From the NCBI GenBank assembly GCA_019359505.1, contig JAHHHD010000024.1:24829-88828 (forward strand): a DNA stretch of 64,000 nt, given 5' to 3'. Both the position numbers and the translations under genes were made by a program. The notes beneath the pieces are model-generated. The model searched no databases and was not told the DNA's origin. It saw only the letters and a program-made list of their open reading frames with translations. This DNA comes from Drouetiella hepatica Uher 2000/2452. Lineage in GTDB: Bacteria > Cyanobacteriota > Cyanobacteriia > Elainellales > Elainellaceae. Of this stretch, positions 44,713-54,212 are shown piece after piece (position 1 is the first letter of the stretch; every line of letters starts with the position of its first letter).

Positions 44713-46257
44713 CTAGGGGTAATCATTGCCAGAGCCGTACTGCAATGCCTCCAGCCAGCGATCGCCATAATATTGCCAAGCGGTTGGCAGTGACTTAGTC
44801 CAGGGCTTCAACCTCAGCGCCAAAGGACACAAAGCCGCGTACAAACCCAGCGCCAGGAAATGCCCCATCCAGGTCAGTAACGTTAACAAGCCTACATGGG
44901 GAATGATTGCCAATATCAGGCAGGGATGGGCGATCGCCACACGCAGCATCGTCTGAGCCAGCGCCGAGAACTGCACCACGTCTTGCAGGAAAGGCTTTAG
45001 CACCCGATCGCCCAACTGCTGCATTTCCTCAAATACGGCGGACAGCAGAGCGTTAATCTGGTTGGGCGCAACTTTCTGGTGAATGCCCACACTCATCGAT
45101 CGCTGAAATAGCCAAGTTACCGCCAAACTGGGCTGGTAGGGATGGAGCAGGGCAAGGGCAGAGCGATCGAGCAAATCTTCAGCCAGCGCCGCATCAATGC
45201 CAGCGGTTAGCCGTTTCAAATGGCGAATCATGGCTCCAAATCCGCCAAAGCTGAGGGGTGATTGATTGCCGCTACTGTCGCCAATGGGCAAAATCCGATT
45301 CCAGGCGGGCTTTAGCGGACTCTGACGGTAGCAGGGAAAGAAGCCAAACAGGGCACGTTGGAATTGGAGGCGATCGAGTTCTATCCCCTGATACTGCGGC
45401 AAAAGCTGGAAATAGCTTTCAAATAGGGTTTCTAGGCTGGGGCGTTCTGGCTGGGCATCTAAATACGTGAACAGGTAGGTAGTTCTGCCATCCCGCGCCG
45501 GAAACGCCTCCCAAAAATACTGACACTGATTCTGCACCGTCGTAAAGGTGGCAAACAGATCGCCTGTAGGATTTTCAGGGAAGCCCTGAGCACAAGTGCC
45601 GACGACTAAACAGACGGCATCGGGTGACCTTCCCTGTCGTGCCTGCTGGGTAACGGGCGAGAAGTGACCCATGGCATCCAGTAAAAGGCGGGTTGTAAAC
45701 AGTGTCTCCGCAACCTGAACGGTGACGCCGTTGGGATGGACGACCGCCCCCTTAAACGCTGTGTCTTCAAACAACTGCCCTCCGGCAGCCAAGAATTTTG
45801 TTTTGAGGGTGTCAAGCAGCTCGACTGGATCAACGCCGATATTTAGCACATCGGTGACCTGTAGCTCAATACCCTCGTGAAAGCGAACATAGCCCGGATT
45901 GTAGGTGGTGGCGATCGTCCCTTCTAGCTCTGCCTCAGTCAGCAAGCCCAGCTCCACCAAGGCTTGTAACTCTCGCCGCGAGATATTCCATTCCTGGTCA
46001 CGTCCGCGTAGCTTGCCGCGCTCCAAAACTGCCACCCGCCAGCCGCGTTGGGCAAGCGCTGCGCCGATGAGAATTCCTAACGTGCCGCCGCAAATGACTA
46101 CATCCCAGTCGATCGCTAGCGGCTCAGACGTTTCTTGAACCACTTCAGACGGGGGAATCTTGGCTTCCCGGTAGGCTTGCCAGAGGCGATCGGCTTGTCG
46201 CAATCCGGCGAAGGGATTTCCTGGCATTTGTGACAGAATTTGTTCGGTCAGGCTCAT
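44713..46257 (-). CDS. cruP: CruP-type lycopene cyclase-family FAD-dependent oxidoreductase
   Basis: A 514-residue flavoprotein. The N-terminal dinucleotide-binding motif VVICGGTLGILIGAALAQRG and the family signature GRDQEWNISRRELQALVELG are clear; a second conserved area is ILPIGDSSGNQSPLSFGGFG. A hydrophobic C-terminal segment (about 430-490) suggests membrane association. It belongs to the CruA/CruP group; length and signature fit CruP better than the longer CruA. In plants and cyanobacteria CruP is tied to carotenoid metabolism and protection against carotene epoxide build-up, with weak or no cyclase activity. Confidence 0.75.
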   Translation of the reverse strand: MSLTEQILSQMPGNPFAGLRQADRLWQAYREAKIPPSEVVQETSEPLAIDWDVVICGGTLGILIGAALAQRGWRVAVLERGKLRGRDQEWNISRRELQALVELGLLTEAELEGTIATTYNPGYVRFHEGIELQVTDVLNIGVDPVELLDTLKTKFLAAGGQLFEDTAFKGAVVHPNGVTVQVAETLFTTRLLLDAMGHFSPVTQQARQGRSPDAVCLVVGTCAQGFPENPTGDLFATFTTVQNQCQYFWEAFPARDGRTTYLFTYLDAQPERPSLETLFESYFQLLPQYQGIELDRLQFQRALFGFFPCYRQSPLKPAWNRILPIGDSSGNQSPLSFGGFGAMIRHLKRLTAGIDAALAEDLLDRSALALLHPYQPSLAVTWLFQRSMSVGIHQKVAPNQINALLSAVFEEMQQLGDRVLKPFLQDVVQFSALAQTMLRVAIAHPCLILAIIPHVGLLTLLTWMGHFLALGLYAALCPLALRLKPWTKSLPTAWQYYGDRWLEALQYGSGNDYP

Positions 46258-46337
46258 AGAATGGCTTGGGTGTAATGTTCACTGTTTCAAACAGGTGCAC
46301 GGCACCCTTTGCAGACAATCAATTTATAGAGACATCT

Positions 46338-47096
46338 ATGCGAATTAAAGTGATTAACGGCAATACCTTTGAGTCTATGACACAGGGCATCGATCAGTCT
46401 GCTCAGGCGGCGCGGTTTCCAGACACAGAAATTGTCACGACTCAACCTAAAGCGGGACCAGAGTCGGTGGAGAGCTATTATGACGAGTATCTGGCGATTC
46501 CTGGAATTCTTGAGGAAATTATTTTATCTGGGGACGAATTTGATGCTTTTGTAATCGCCTGCTGGGGCGATCCCGGTGTTGAGGCAGCGAGAGAGATTAC
46601 CCTAAAGCCTGTGATTGGTATTGCGGAAGCCAGTATGTATGTTGCCAATATGGTTGCGGCACGATGGGGCGTGATCACCACCCAGCACCGTACCCTCGAC
46701 ATGATTGAGAAAACTATTTACAAAACTGGATTTTCCCATCGGTGCGTTTCGATTCGCACGACGGGTATTCCTGTGGTAGAAACCGAAACGGCGCGCGAGG
46801 CAACAACGGACGCTCTGGAGCAAATTGGGCGGTTGGCGATCGCCCAAGACAAAGCAGAAGCTCTCTGCCTCGGCTGTGCTGGGATGAGCGGCTTAGATCA
46901 CGCGCTGGAAAAACGGCTGGGGATTCCAGTGATTGACTCCGTTGCCGCAGCCGTCAAAATGGCAGAGGCGATCGTCTCATTGCACAAACAGAACAGCAAG
47001 GCTCTAACTTATCAGGTGCCCTCGCCCAAGCCGATTAAGGGATTCCCGGCTCATATGCAGCCCGGTCGCTTTAGCGCAAATTCGGACAAGAAATGA
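46338..47096 (+). CDS. Asp/Glu/hydantoin racemase family protein
   Basis: A 252-residue cofactor-independent racemase. Two catalytic cysteines are evident in FVIACWGDPGVEAARE and LCLGCAGMSGL, matching hydantoin racemases. The ATG at 46338 (MRIKVINGNTFESM) fits the family start; a TTG 24 codons upstream is rejected. The substrate is probably a 5-substituted hydantoin or an amino acid derivative. No hydantoinase gene is adjacent. Confidence 0.85.
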   Translation: MRIKVINGNTFESMTQGIDQSAQAARFPDTEIVTTQPKAGPESVESYYDEYLAIPGILEEIILSGDEFDAFVIACWGDPGVEAAREITLKPVIGIAEASMYVANMVAARWGVITTQHRTLDMIEKTIYKTGFSHRCVSIRTTGIPVVETETAREATTDALEQIGRLAIAQDKAEALCLGCAGMSGLDHALEKRLGIPVIDSVAAAVKMAEAIVSLHKQNSKALTYQVPSPKPIKGFPAHMQPGRFSANSDKK

Positions 47097-47111
47097 GGGT
47101 ATTTCTTAAAG

Positions 47112-47166
47112 GGTAAGGATTTTTTTGTTGCTTGGGCAAAGCCCAAGCAACAAAAAAATCCTTACC
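47112..47166. repeat. 26-bp-arm perfect palindrome, bidirectional terminator
   Basis: Arms 47112-47137 and 47141-47166 pair perfectly around AAA. Each arm contains a run of seven T or A. It sits between the convergent racemase and SGNH-like genes, 16 and 23 bp from their stops, and can terminate transcription from either side. Confidence 0.85.
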
Positions 47167-47188
47167 TAAATACCACTACCGAAATGAG

Positions 47189-48316
47189 CTAGTTTTGCCA
47201 ACGATCGAGTGCATTTTCCTGCTTCAAAAACGCCTGAATTTGATCTTTGTAGCGCTTTTTATAGGTTTCAAATTTGTATGCATTCACCTGGATGCCAAAG
47301 GCTGAAGCCTGATTTTCAGCCTGAAGAATGGCGGCAATGCGATCGTTGGTAGGCGTAAAGAAGTGGCTGCCGTCAAACGTGTTGCGCGGCTCTTGGGTAA
47401 CAGCTGAGGGAATTGAAAAGTCATAAAAAACGTCATAGCTTTGAGATATCTGATAGAACCCTTGTAGAGTACAGTCTGTCAGGTTGCGGCTGTAGGTTTC
47501 ATTCACAACACTCCAAGCCGATCGTGGTGGTACATAACCCACATATTTGGCATCTGGGAATATGTTTCTAAGCTGATTAAATAAACCAACCTTTGATAAA
47601 TTGCACTGCTGAGGAGAAAGCTTTTGGGTGAACTGCGGTGTATATTGTGGCGGATGCTCAAAATCTGCCACTTCAAAATTGCGATCGTAATACTGAGCCT
47701 TATCCGGGCTGACTCCTGCCAGCGTCATCAGCGAGAACAGAAAAACATCAGCTGAAAAGAACGCATGGTAGACAGAAGGAGTGGCAATATGTTCCGCATC
47801 TTCTCCTGCTTTCTCTATTTCTTGTCCAGCAACTAGGTTGAACTCATCTACGCCAACATAGACTGTTTTGGGAATCAAACCCTGCTCTTTTAGAAACTTG
47901 GCATAGGCAATAAAGTCTCTGATATTTCCGCCTTTGATGGCGTAGTTAAAGCAGCGCTGATTTTTGAAGGCAGAGGCTCTGAGCGCGATCGCCCTAGAGC
48001 TGCCCAAGATCAGGCAATCGTATCCTGAATCTTTGGTTCGTAAAAATAAATTTGTTTTAGAAATCCGTTCATTGAACGCAAAGTTTTTGTTCGTCAACTG
48101 ATTCCCATGGCTATACCAAAGCGGATCAATTAACCAGTTCAATAATCCGGCTCCTGAGAAGATGATTACCGAAATGATGGAGTATAGCCAGAAGTCGAAT
48201 TTAGCAGTCTGTGGATTAGAAACCTGTGGTGGTGTAGGGCGATCGCGCCTCTCTAGCGGTGATTGCGATCGTCGAATGCCTCTAAGCAGCGCCTTGGTGG
48301 AAAAGTTGAGGTGCAT
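47189..48316 (-). CDS. SGNH/AlgX-like protein paired with an MBOAT acyltransferase
   Basis: A 375-residue protein with one N-terminal membrane anchor (about residues 40-65) and an extracytoplasmic domain. It carries a serine motif YDCLILGSSRA (G-x-S) and a C-terminal D-x-x-H motif NTFDGSHFFTP, the hydrolase/transferase signature of AlgX/AlgJ-like partners in polysaccharide O-acetylation. It starts 19 bp after the MBOAT gene and is clearly its operon partner. Direct acetyl transfer to an extracellular glycan is inferred. Confidence 0.75.
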   Translation of the reverse strand: MHLNFSTKALLRGIRRSQSPLERRDRPTPPQVSNPQTAKFDFWLYSIISVIIFSGAGLLNWLIDPLWYSHGNQLTNKNFAFNERISKTNLFLRTKDSGYDCLILGSSRAIALRASAFKNQRCFNYAIKGGNIRDFIAYAKFLKEQGLIPKTVYVGVDEFNLVAGQEIEKAGEDAEHIATPSVYHAFFSADVFLFSLMTLAGVSPDKAQYYDRNFEVADFEHPPQYTPQFTQKLSPQQCNLSKVGLFNQLRNIFPDAKYVGYVPPRSAWSVVNETYSRNLTDCTLQGFYQISQSYDVFYDFSIPSAVTQEPRNTFDGSHFFTPTNDRIAAILQAENQASAFGIQVNAYKFETYKKRYKDQIQAFLKQENALDRWQN

Positions 48317-48335
48317 AGTTTTTAGGAAGACAGAA

Positions 48336-49919
48336 TTAGAACTGGAAATATAGGAACTCGCTGACTCGCGTGAAGCAAAGTAGGGAAACGGCGGTCAACA
48401 AAGCCACGATCGCGCTCCAAACTTTGCCGGGATGCCAAGATAACTTTTGCCAAAACTGCTCAAACCAGACAGGATGATTGGCAGCGATCGGCTGATCTAA
48501 TGTGGGGCTGTATCGACCCATCCACTGCTGCGTATTAGGCGTAAACCAGGCGATTGCCAGCAAAATCGCAATGCCAAAAACGGCGTACTGCTGGCTAATG
48601 CCGACATTGACTGTAAACCCGTCAAAGGTGGCTCCGACGCTGCGAAGAAAGCCCAGTCTTGCCTCCAGAAATTGCGGTAGCGCCAAGCCATTCATGCCCA
48701 ACATTGCGCCTAAAATTGCCCCTGCCGTTTGGAGATTGTGCGCCCTAAAAATCACCCAAGAAATCACGACTGCCAGAAATGTTGTTAGCCAGCCCATACC
48801 TCGTAACCATGCCGGATCTTGGTGGAGGTCATGCCCTAGGCTGCGCCGAAGCGATCGCCACTGGTGATTAATCACCAGGTAGGCACCGTGCAACCCGCCC
48901 CAGACCACAAACGTCCAGCCTGCGCCATGCCACAGTCCGCCTAGCAGCATGGTAATCATCAAATTTAGGTGCCGTCGAAATGTGCCTTGGCGACTGCCGC
49001 CCAGGGGAATGTATAGATAGTCCCGCAGAAAATTGGAAAGGGTGATGTGCCAGCGTCGCCAAAAATCGATGATGCTGATGGCTTTGTAAGGCGAGTCAAA
49101 GTTGATGCCAAATCGAATGCCGAACATATACGCTAGCCCGATCGCCATGTCGGAGTAGCCGGAAAAATCGAAATAAAGCTGTAGTGCGTAGGACAACGCT
49201 CCCGCCCAGGCCTCTGAGAAAGTAAGCGACACGCCTTGAGCTGCCGCCCCAAATGCAGCGTTAGCAAATCCTGAAATGCGGTCAGCAAAGACCATTTTTT
49301 TGAATAGCCCTGCCATGAACACCGTCAAGCCGATGGAAAAACACTGTCCGCTGAACCGATAAACCGATTCTTTAGCAAACTGCGGCAAGATATCTTGATA
49401 CCGAACGATCGGCCCCGCAATTAGGTGCGGGAAAAAGGTGACAACCAGGGTGTATTCCAGAAATTTGTATCGCTGCGCCGTTCCTCGGTAAGTATCCACC
49501 AAATAGGCGATCTGCTGAAAAGTGAAGAACGAAATCGCTAGCGGTAGGGCAATTTTAGCCAGATGAAACTCTGTTCTAGCCGTCTGATTCACCGTGTCCA
49601 CAAAGAAATTGGCGTATTTGAAATAGCCAATCAGCGCCAAGTCAACAAAAATTCCGAAAGACAGCAGCAGCTTACGGGTGCTGGGCGATCGCTCCGCCTG
49701 CCCCAACTGCCGAGACAAACAGTAATTAAATATGACTGAAAAGCCTAGCAGCGCCAGATTCGCCGGATTCCACCAGGCATAGAAAAACAGAGAAGTAACC
49801 ACTAGCCACAAAATGGCGCGGCGTTGAGCGATCGGCTGTCGATCTCGACCGATCAGAAAAAAGCCCAATAGCGCCACCGGCAAAAATGCGAATAGAAACT
49901 CAAAAGAATTGAATAACAT
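48336..49919 (-). CDS. MBOAT-family O-acyltransferase (AlgI-like)
   Basis: A 527-residue multi-pass membrane enzyme that brings acyl groups across the membrane for glycan O-acetylation. Family marks are the N-terminal MLFNSFEFLFAFLPVALLGF, YFDFSGYSDMAIGLAYMFGI, FWRRWHITLSNFLRDYLYIP and the invariant His in MLLGGLWHGAGWTF. The length is typical of AlgI. It is the first gene of a two-gene operon with the SGNH-like partner. Confidence 0.92.
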   Translation of the reverse strand: MLFNSFEFLFAFLPVALLGFFLIGRDRQPIAQRRAILWLVVTSLFFYAWWNPANLALLGFSVIFNYCLSRQLGQAERSPSTRKLLLSFGIFVDLALIGYFKYANFFVDTVNQTARTEFHLAKIALPLAISFFTFQQIAYLVDTYRGTAQRYKFLEYTLVVTFFPHLIAGPIVRYQDILPQFAKESVYRFSGQCFSIGLTVFMAGLFKKMVFADRISGFANAAFGAAAQGVSLTFSEAWAGALSYALQLYFDFSGYSDMAIGLAYMFGIRFGINFDSPYKAISIIDFWRRWHITLSNFLRDYLYIPLGGSRQGTFRRHLNLMITMLLGGLWHGAGWTFVVWGGLHGAYLVINHQWRSLRRSLGHDLHQDPAWLRGMGWLTTFLAVVISWVIFRAHNLQTAGAILGAMLGMNGLALPQFLEARLGFLRSVGATFDGFTVNVGISQQYAVFGIAILLAIAWFTPNTQQWMGRYSPTLDQPIAANHPVWFEQFWQKLSWHPGKVWSAIVALLTAVSLLCFTRVSEFLYFQF

Positions 49920-50167
49920 ACACCCCAGCGATTTTGAGAAAGCTCTTTCTTAGAGGCTCACCCGCTATTTCTTAAGCAAGTAACCCAAGTACATAATTCA
50001 CTAATTATACCTGTCTACTGTGTTTAACTCAGTGTTAGCACTGAGCTTCACCGAAAACTCATAAGTGATGCTTAAGGGTTGCAAAATCCAAAATCTAAAG
50101 TTCTATAGCAGACTCGCTCAAAACTTCGGTAAGCTCTGAATGTAAAAACTGCAAACAGGTCGCAACC

Positions 50168-51352
50168 ATGGAGGACAATCGCCTTCCTAACTCTGCTGAA
50201 CTCGTAAAGTTACAGCGTCAGAAGCTCAAAGAGCTAGTGCCAGTCTTTCTGAAATTGGGCACGATCGCCTTTGGTGGCCCAGCTGCACATATTGCGCTGA
50301 TGGACGATGAGGTGGTGAAGCGGCGGCAGTGGATGAGCCGCGAAAAGCTGCTGGATTTGTTGGGAATTACTAATTTGATTCCGGGGCCCAACTCAACTGA
50401 GCTAGCGATCCACATTGGCTATGAACGTGCCGGATGGCAAGGACTAATAGTAGCCGGATTCTGCTTTATTGTGCCCGCCACGCTGATGGTTTGGGCGATC
50501 GCAGCCATTTATGTTCAGTATCAAACTTTACCTCAAGTAGAAGGATTGCTGTATGGCATCAAGCCTGTGATTATGGCGATCGTCATTCAGGCGCTGTGGA
50601 AACTGGGTAAGTCGGCGCTCAAGGATCTGCCGACGATCGCGGCAGGAGTGATGGTGATTCTCTGCTCTTTCCTTAAAATTAATGAAATTCTGCTGCTGTT
50701 AGGGGCAGGATTGAGCGTCATGCTCGTGAAAAATCGCGATCGAATAAGAGCCAACTTTGCTCTGTTGCTGCCTGTTGCTAGCGTATTACCTGTTTCAGTT
50801 CAGGCTCCACCAACGGTGGCTCCAGCCAGCAGCATTAATGTTTTCCTGTTTTTTCTCAAAATTGGCTCAGTGCTGTATGGCAGCGGCTATGTGCTACTTG
50901 CCTTCCTCCAGCGAGATCTGGTGGAGCGATCGCACTGGCTCACCTCTCAGCAGTTGCTAGATGCTGTTGCAGTCGGGCAAATTACGCCAGGGCCTGTGTT
51001 TACCACGGCAACTTTTATTGGCTATTTGCTGGCGGGAAATGGGGGAGCGATCGCGGCTACTCTCGGCATCTTTCTCCCTGCCTTCGTTTTCGTGGCGTTG
51101 GTTAATCCCTTTGTGCCCAAATTGCGCCAGTCTGCCTGGGCAAGCGGTTTTCTGGATGGGGTAAATGCCGCTTCGCTAGGGCTGATGGCAGTCGTGACCT
51201 GGCAATTGGGGCAAGCCGCTTTAATAAATGGATTCACCGTTGCTTTAGCTTTGCTTAGCTTGGTAGCAATCTTTCGGTATCGGGTAAATTCTGCATGGCT
51301 GGTGTTAGCAGGTGGTGTCGCGGGTGTTACGGCTCAAGCTTTGTCGCTGTAG
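50168..51352 (+). CDS. chrA: Chromate transporter (ChrA family)
   Basis: Long-chain ChrA-type membrane protein of 394 residues with two homologous halves. Half 1 has LGTIAFGGPAAHIALMDDEVV and NLIPGPNSTELAIHIGY; half 2 has KIGSVLYGSGYVLLAFLQRD and AVGQITPGPVFTTATFIGYL. Around ten membrane spans are expected. ChrA proteins export chromate, but in cyanobacteria they may move other anions. Its stop overlaps the end of the convergent Wzz-like gene by 26 bp. Confidence 0.92.
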   Translation: MEDNRLPNSAELVKLQRQKLKELVPVFLKLGTIAFGGPAAHIALMDDEVVKRRQWMSREKLLDLLGITNLIPGPNSTELAIHIGYERAGWQGLIVAGFCFIVPATLMVWAIAAIYVQYQTLPQVEGLLYGIKPVIMAIVIQALWKLGKSALKDLPTIAAGVMVILCSFLKINEILLLLGAGLSVMLVKNRDRIRANFALLLPVASVLPVSVQAPPTVAPASSINVFLFFLKIGSVLYGSGYVLLAFLQRDLVERSHWLTSQQLLDAVAVGQITPGPVFTTATFIGYLLAGNGGAIAATLGIFLPAFVFVALVNPFVPKLRQSAWASGFLDGVNAASLGLMAVVTWQLGQAALINGFTVALALLSLVAIFRYRVNSAWLVLAGGVAGVTAQALSL

Positions 51353-52799
51353 GAATTTCTAACTTCTCCTCATGCTTCTCTATTTCAGGGCTAAATTTCC
51401 GATCGGAGGGCAGCTTTTTCTTGCCATAGGTGCTGCGAAACTCCGAGATTAGGGCGATCGTCAAGCCCAGCAACGCCCCGGCAACGGTGCCTAACCCCAA
51501 AACCATGATCTTTTTACTGGCTAAGGGCTGAGTGGGTACGATCGCGGGTTCAATCACCCGCACGTTTTTTGCCACCTGGCGCTCTTTGACTTGAAGCTCT
51601 TCCTGGCGGGCTAGGAGTGCCTCGTAGGTGTTTTGAGCCGCAGTCAGCCGTCGCTCTAGCTCACGCTGTTCTTGCTCTAGCTCAGGTAGACTATAAACGC
51701 GCTGTTGGTACTGTGCTTTGGAATTCTGTAAAGAATCCAGCTTTCTTGCTAGGCTCAAGCGCTGCACATCAGCAGTGAGAAAGGCGGTAATTAGGCTTTG
51801 CTTCAATTCGCCAATCTGAAGCAGACCTTCAGGAACTGAGGTTGGACTGCCCGCTACTTTCGCCACTTCCTGTTGCAATAGGCTACGCAACAAAGCCTCA
51901 CGCTCATTTAAACGCAGGACGATCGGGCTAGCATCGCTGAAGCGGGAGCGTTCGGCGGCAAGTTGTCGCTGGATCTGCTGAAGGTCGGTGAGTATGCTCT
52001 GAATTGCCGGAGACTGACTAAGGGCGCTAACGACGATCGCCGATCTAGGATCTAACGCAATCTGATCCCTCAACGAAAGGGTTCGCGCTGAGGTCTCTTC
52101 CATCTCGGCACGAGTAGACAAAATTTGACTATCCAGATTTCCTAAAATCGCCACGGCTGACTCTGCCTCTTTGTCCAGCGCCACGACTTGATTCTGCTCT
52201 TTAAAGTCCCGTAGCGCCGATTCTGCCGATCGCACGTTTGCCTCTGATTGCGGAGTCTGACTGGCTAAGAATTCTCGCGCAGAAACCGTCTCCGACTGAC
52301 CAGCCAGCGTAGAGCTTCTAATGTAAAGATCGACCAGAGTATTAATGACTGCGGTTGCCTCCTGCGGATCTTCACCCTGATAGATCATCTGGATGACATC
52401 TGCTGCACCTACAATCTTGATGTTTAATCTTGCCTCCAGTCCTTGAACATCTAGCGGTTTGCCGTTGTTGGCTTTGAGGTTTAGCTTGGCGATCGTCTGC
52501 TGAAGTAACGGTCGAGAAGACAGAATCTCAATTTCTGAGTTCAAGGGACTTTGCTCCTGTAACAACGATTTCAGCGCCTCGCCGTCCTGCGGATTTTTAG
52601 TAAGAGCCGTTAGGGCAGAAGCTCTGTCTGCTTTAAAGAGTAACTTGGCATCTGCTTGGTATAGAGGTTTGAGCCGCGTTGTATACCAGGCTGACAGAAG
52701 CACGGTTGTTACAAAAGCTGCTAGAGCGGGTATCCAAGAGCGGCACAACGCCTCTCGATAACGGCTAAAGTCCACATCCAAAGCATCTCGAGACTCCAT
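51327..52799 (-). CDS. Wzz-type polysaccharide chain-length/co-polymerase protein
   Basis: A 490-residue polysaccharide co-polymerase. One N-terminal membrane span (ALAAFVTTVLLSAWYTTRL) and one C-terminal span (KKIMVLGLGTVAGALLGLTI) bracket a long periplasmic coiled coil (about residues 150-400). The proline-rich motif before the second helix is present as EPAIVPTQPLASKK. No Walker-type tyrosine kinase domain is fused. The ATG at 52799 (MESRDALDVDFSRYREAL) is preferred; upstream in-frame starts would run into the divergent Wzy-like gene. It controls glycan length with Wzy-like partners. Confidence 0.85.
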   Translation of the reverse strand: MESRDALDVDFSRYREALCRSWIPALAAFVTTVLLSAWYTTRLKPLYQADAKLLFKADRASALTALTKNPQDGEALKSLLQEQSPLNSEIEILSSRPLLQQTIAKLNLKANNGKPLDVQGLEARLNIKIVGAADVIQMIYQGEDPQEATAVINTLVDLYIRSSTLAGQSETVSAREFLASQTPQSEANVRSAESALRDFKEQNQVVALDKEAESAVAILGNLDSQILSTRAEMEETSARTLSLRDQIALDPRSAIVVSALSQSPAIQSILTDLQQIQRQLAAERSRFSDASPIVLRLNEREALLRSLLQQEVAKVAGSPTSVPEGLLQIGELKQSLITAFLTADVQRLSLARKLDSLQNSKAQYQQRVYSLPELEQEQRELERRLTAAQNTYEALLARQEELQVKERQVAKNVRVIEPAIVPTQPLASKKIMVLGLGTVAGALLGLTIALISEFRSTYGKKKLPSDRKFSPEIEKHEEKLEIPTATKLEP

Positions 52800-52934
52800 A
52801 AAGCTATGTAAATTCTCCCTTTCATCTGAAATTAATATGCCCCAAACCTTAGCAGATCTCACTTTGCTAATTCGGGCTGATCCGGGAACTCTGAATCCAA
52901 GAGGCTTTGGTAAATCCATCCGGACGATCGCGCT

Positions 52935-54212
52935 ATGAATTGGCTCAAACACCGGGTTGAACCCGCGCTCACCGTACTGTGCTTGTTTCACTACTCTCAG
53001 GGAGCGCTACCGCTGATTCTGCGTAGAGGAGTCAGTGAGGGCGATAACGTTTCTAGCAGCTCATTTGATTACTCTCTAAATCTACAAATCTTTTTTGTCA
53101 TTTACCTGCTGACATTTTTTTTGCTATTTATTCGCTGGAAAAAAGTTTTGCATACTAGCTTAAAAGACGGCTGGATATGGCTACTGCTTGGATTTGCTAT
53201 CTTCTCGTTTTCCTGGTCTTTAGCTCCCTCAAAAACTATTAGCAGCTGGATTGCGTTACTGATCACAACGCTGTTTGGGCTTTATTTCGCAACCCGGTAC
53301 ACCCTCAAAGAGCAGCTTCAGCTTTTGGCGTGGATGTACGGTATTTCTGTCGTGTTGAGTATTCTATTTGCGATCGTTCCGCCTCATTACGGCATTATGG
53401 GCGGTGTTCATGCGGGCGCATTCCGAGGCATTCATCTCCACAAAAATGGCTTTGGCAAAATTATGGTGCCTGGGGTAATTGTTTTTGCGCTGTTGGCGAT
53501 CGATACTCCTAAATATCGGGTTTTGCTGTGGGGAAGCTGCGCCGTTACGGTGGCTCTACTGATTTTGGCAGAGTCTACAACTGCCGTCGTCAATACCCTA
53601 ATTCTGGTTGCTGCCCTACAGATCTATCGCGCTTTTCGATGGCGATACACTCTTTTGGTTCCTTCCTTGTTTGCGCTTTTCTTTGCTAGTGTCGGCTCCT
53701 ACACGTTGCTGATATTTAATTCAGATACCTTTTTTAATCTGCTGGGCAAAGATCCTAGCCTGACAGGTCGCACCGATTTTTGGCCCATAGTTGTGGAAAT
53801 CATTGCTAAGCGTCCTTGGCTGGGGTACGGCTACAACGCTTTTTGGAATGGCGTTAGCGACGAGTCTGCCTACATCGCTCAGGCTGCTCGATGGGAAGTT
53901 CCGGATTCGCACAACGGGCTGCTTGATGTGTGGTTGATGTTGGGGGCTGTAGGAGTTACTCTTTTCCTGTTCAGTTTTTGGACGAGTGCGGTAAGGGCGA
54001 TCGCCTGGATACGACTCAATCCCCGACCGGAGGCAGTATGGCCAATGCTCTACCTCACCTACATGGTTTTGGCTAATTTGACTGAAAGCAGCTTGATGAT
54101 TCAGAACAATATGTTTTGGATGCTTTACTCTGCAACGGTTTTCTCGGTTTTGATGCCGCCTGCCACGCCTGCTTCTATTGCGCCTGCCCCTACCGTGCCT
54201 GAAATCCTCTAA
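52935..54212 (+). CDS. O-antigen ligase/polymerase (WaaL/Wzy family)
   Basis: A 425-residue membrane protein with about eleven hydrophobic segments. The periplasmic loop contains the O-antigen ligase signature GRTDFWPIVVEIIAKRPWLG and YGYNAFWNG. Conserved His residues in FRGIHLHKNGFGK also fit the family. It is divergent from the Wzz-like gene and precedes the ABC exporter genes, supporting a role in polymerisation or ligation of an exported glycan. Confidence 0.87.
   Translation: MNWLKHRVEPALTVLCLFHYSQGALPLILRRGVSEGDNVSSSSFDYSLNLQIFFVIYLLTFFLLFIRWKKVLHTSLKDGWIWLLLGFAIFSFSWSLAPSKTISSWIALLITTLFGLYFATRYTLKEQLQLLAWMYGISVVLSILFAIVPPHYGIMGGVHAGAFRGIHLHKNGFGKIMVPGVIVFALLAIDTPKYRVLLWGSCAVTVALLILAESTTAVVNTLILVAALQIYRAFRWRYTLLVPSLFALFFASVGSYTLLIFNSDTFFNLLGKDPSLTGRTDFWPIVVEIIAKRPWLGYGYNAFWNGVSDESAYIAQAARWEVPDSHNGLLDVWLMLGAVGVTLFLFSFWTSAVRAIAWIRLNPRPEAVWPMLYLTYMVLANLTESSLMIQNNMFWMLYSATVFSVLMPPATPASIAPAPTVPEIL

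Noticed and set aside
52800..52991. Long N-terminal extension of the Wzz-like protein
   Set aside because: It would overlap the start of the divergent Wzy/WaaL-like gene and does not resemble the family.
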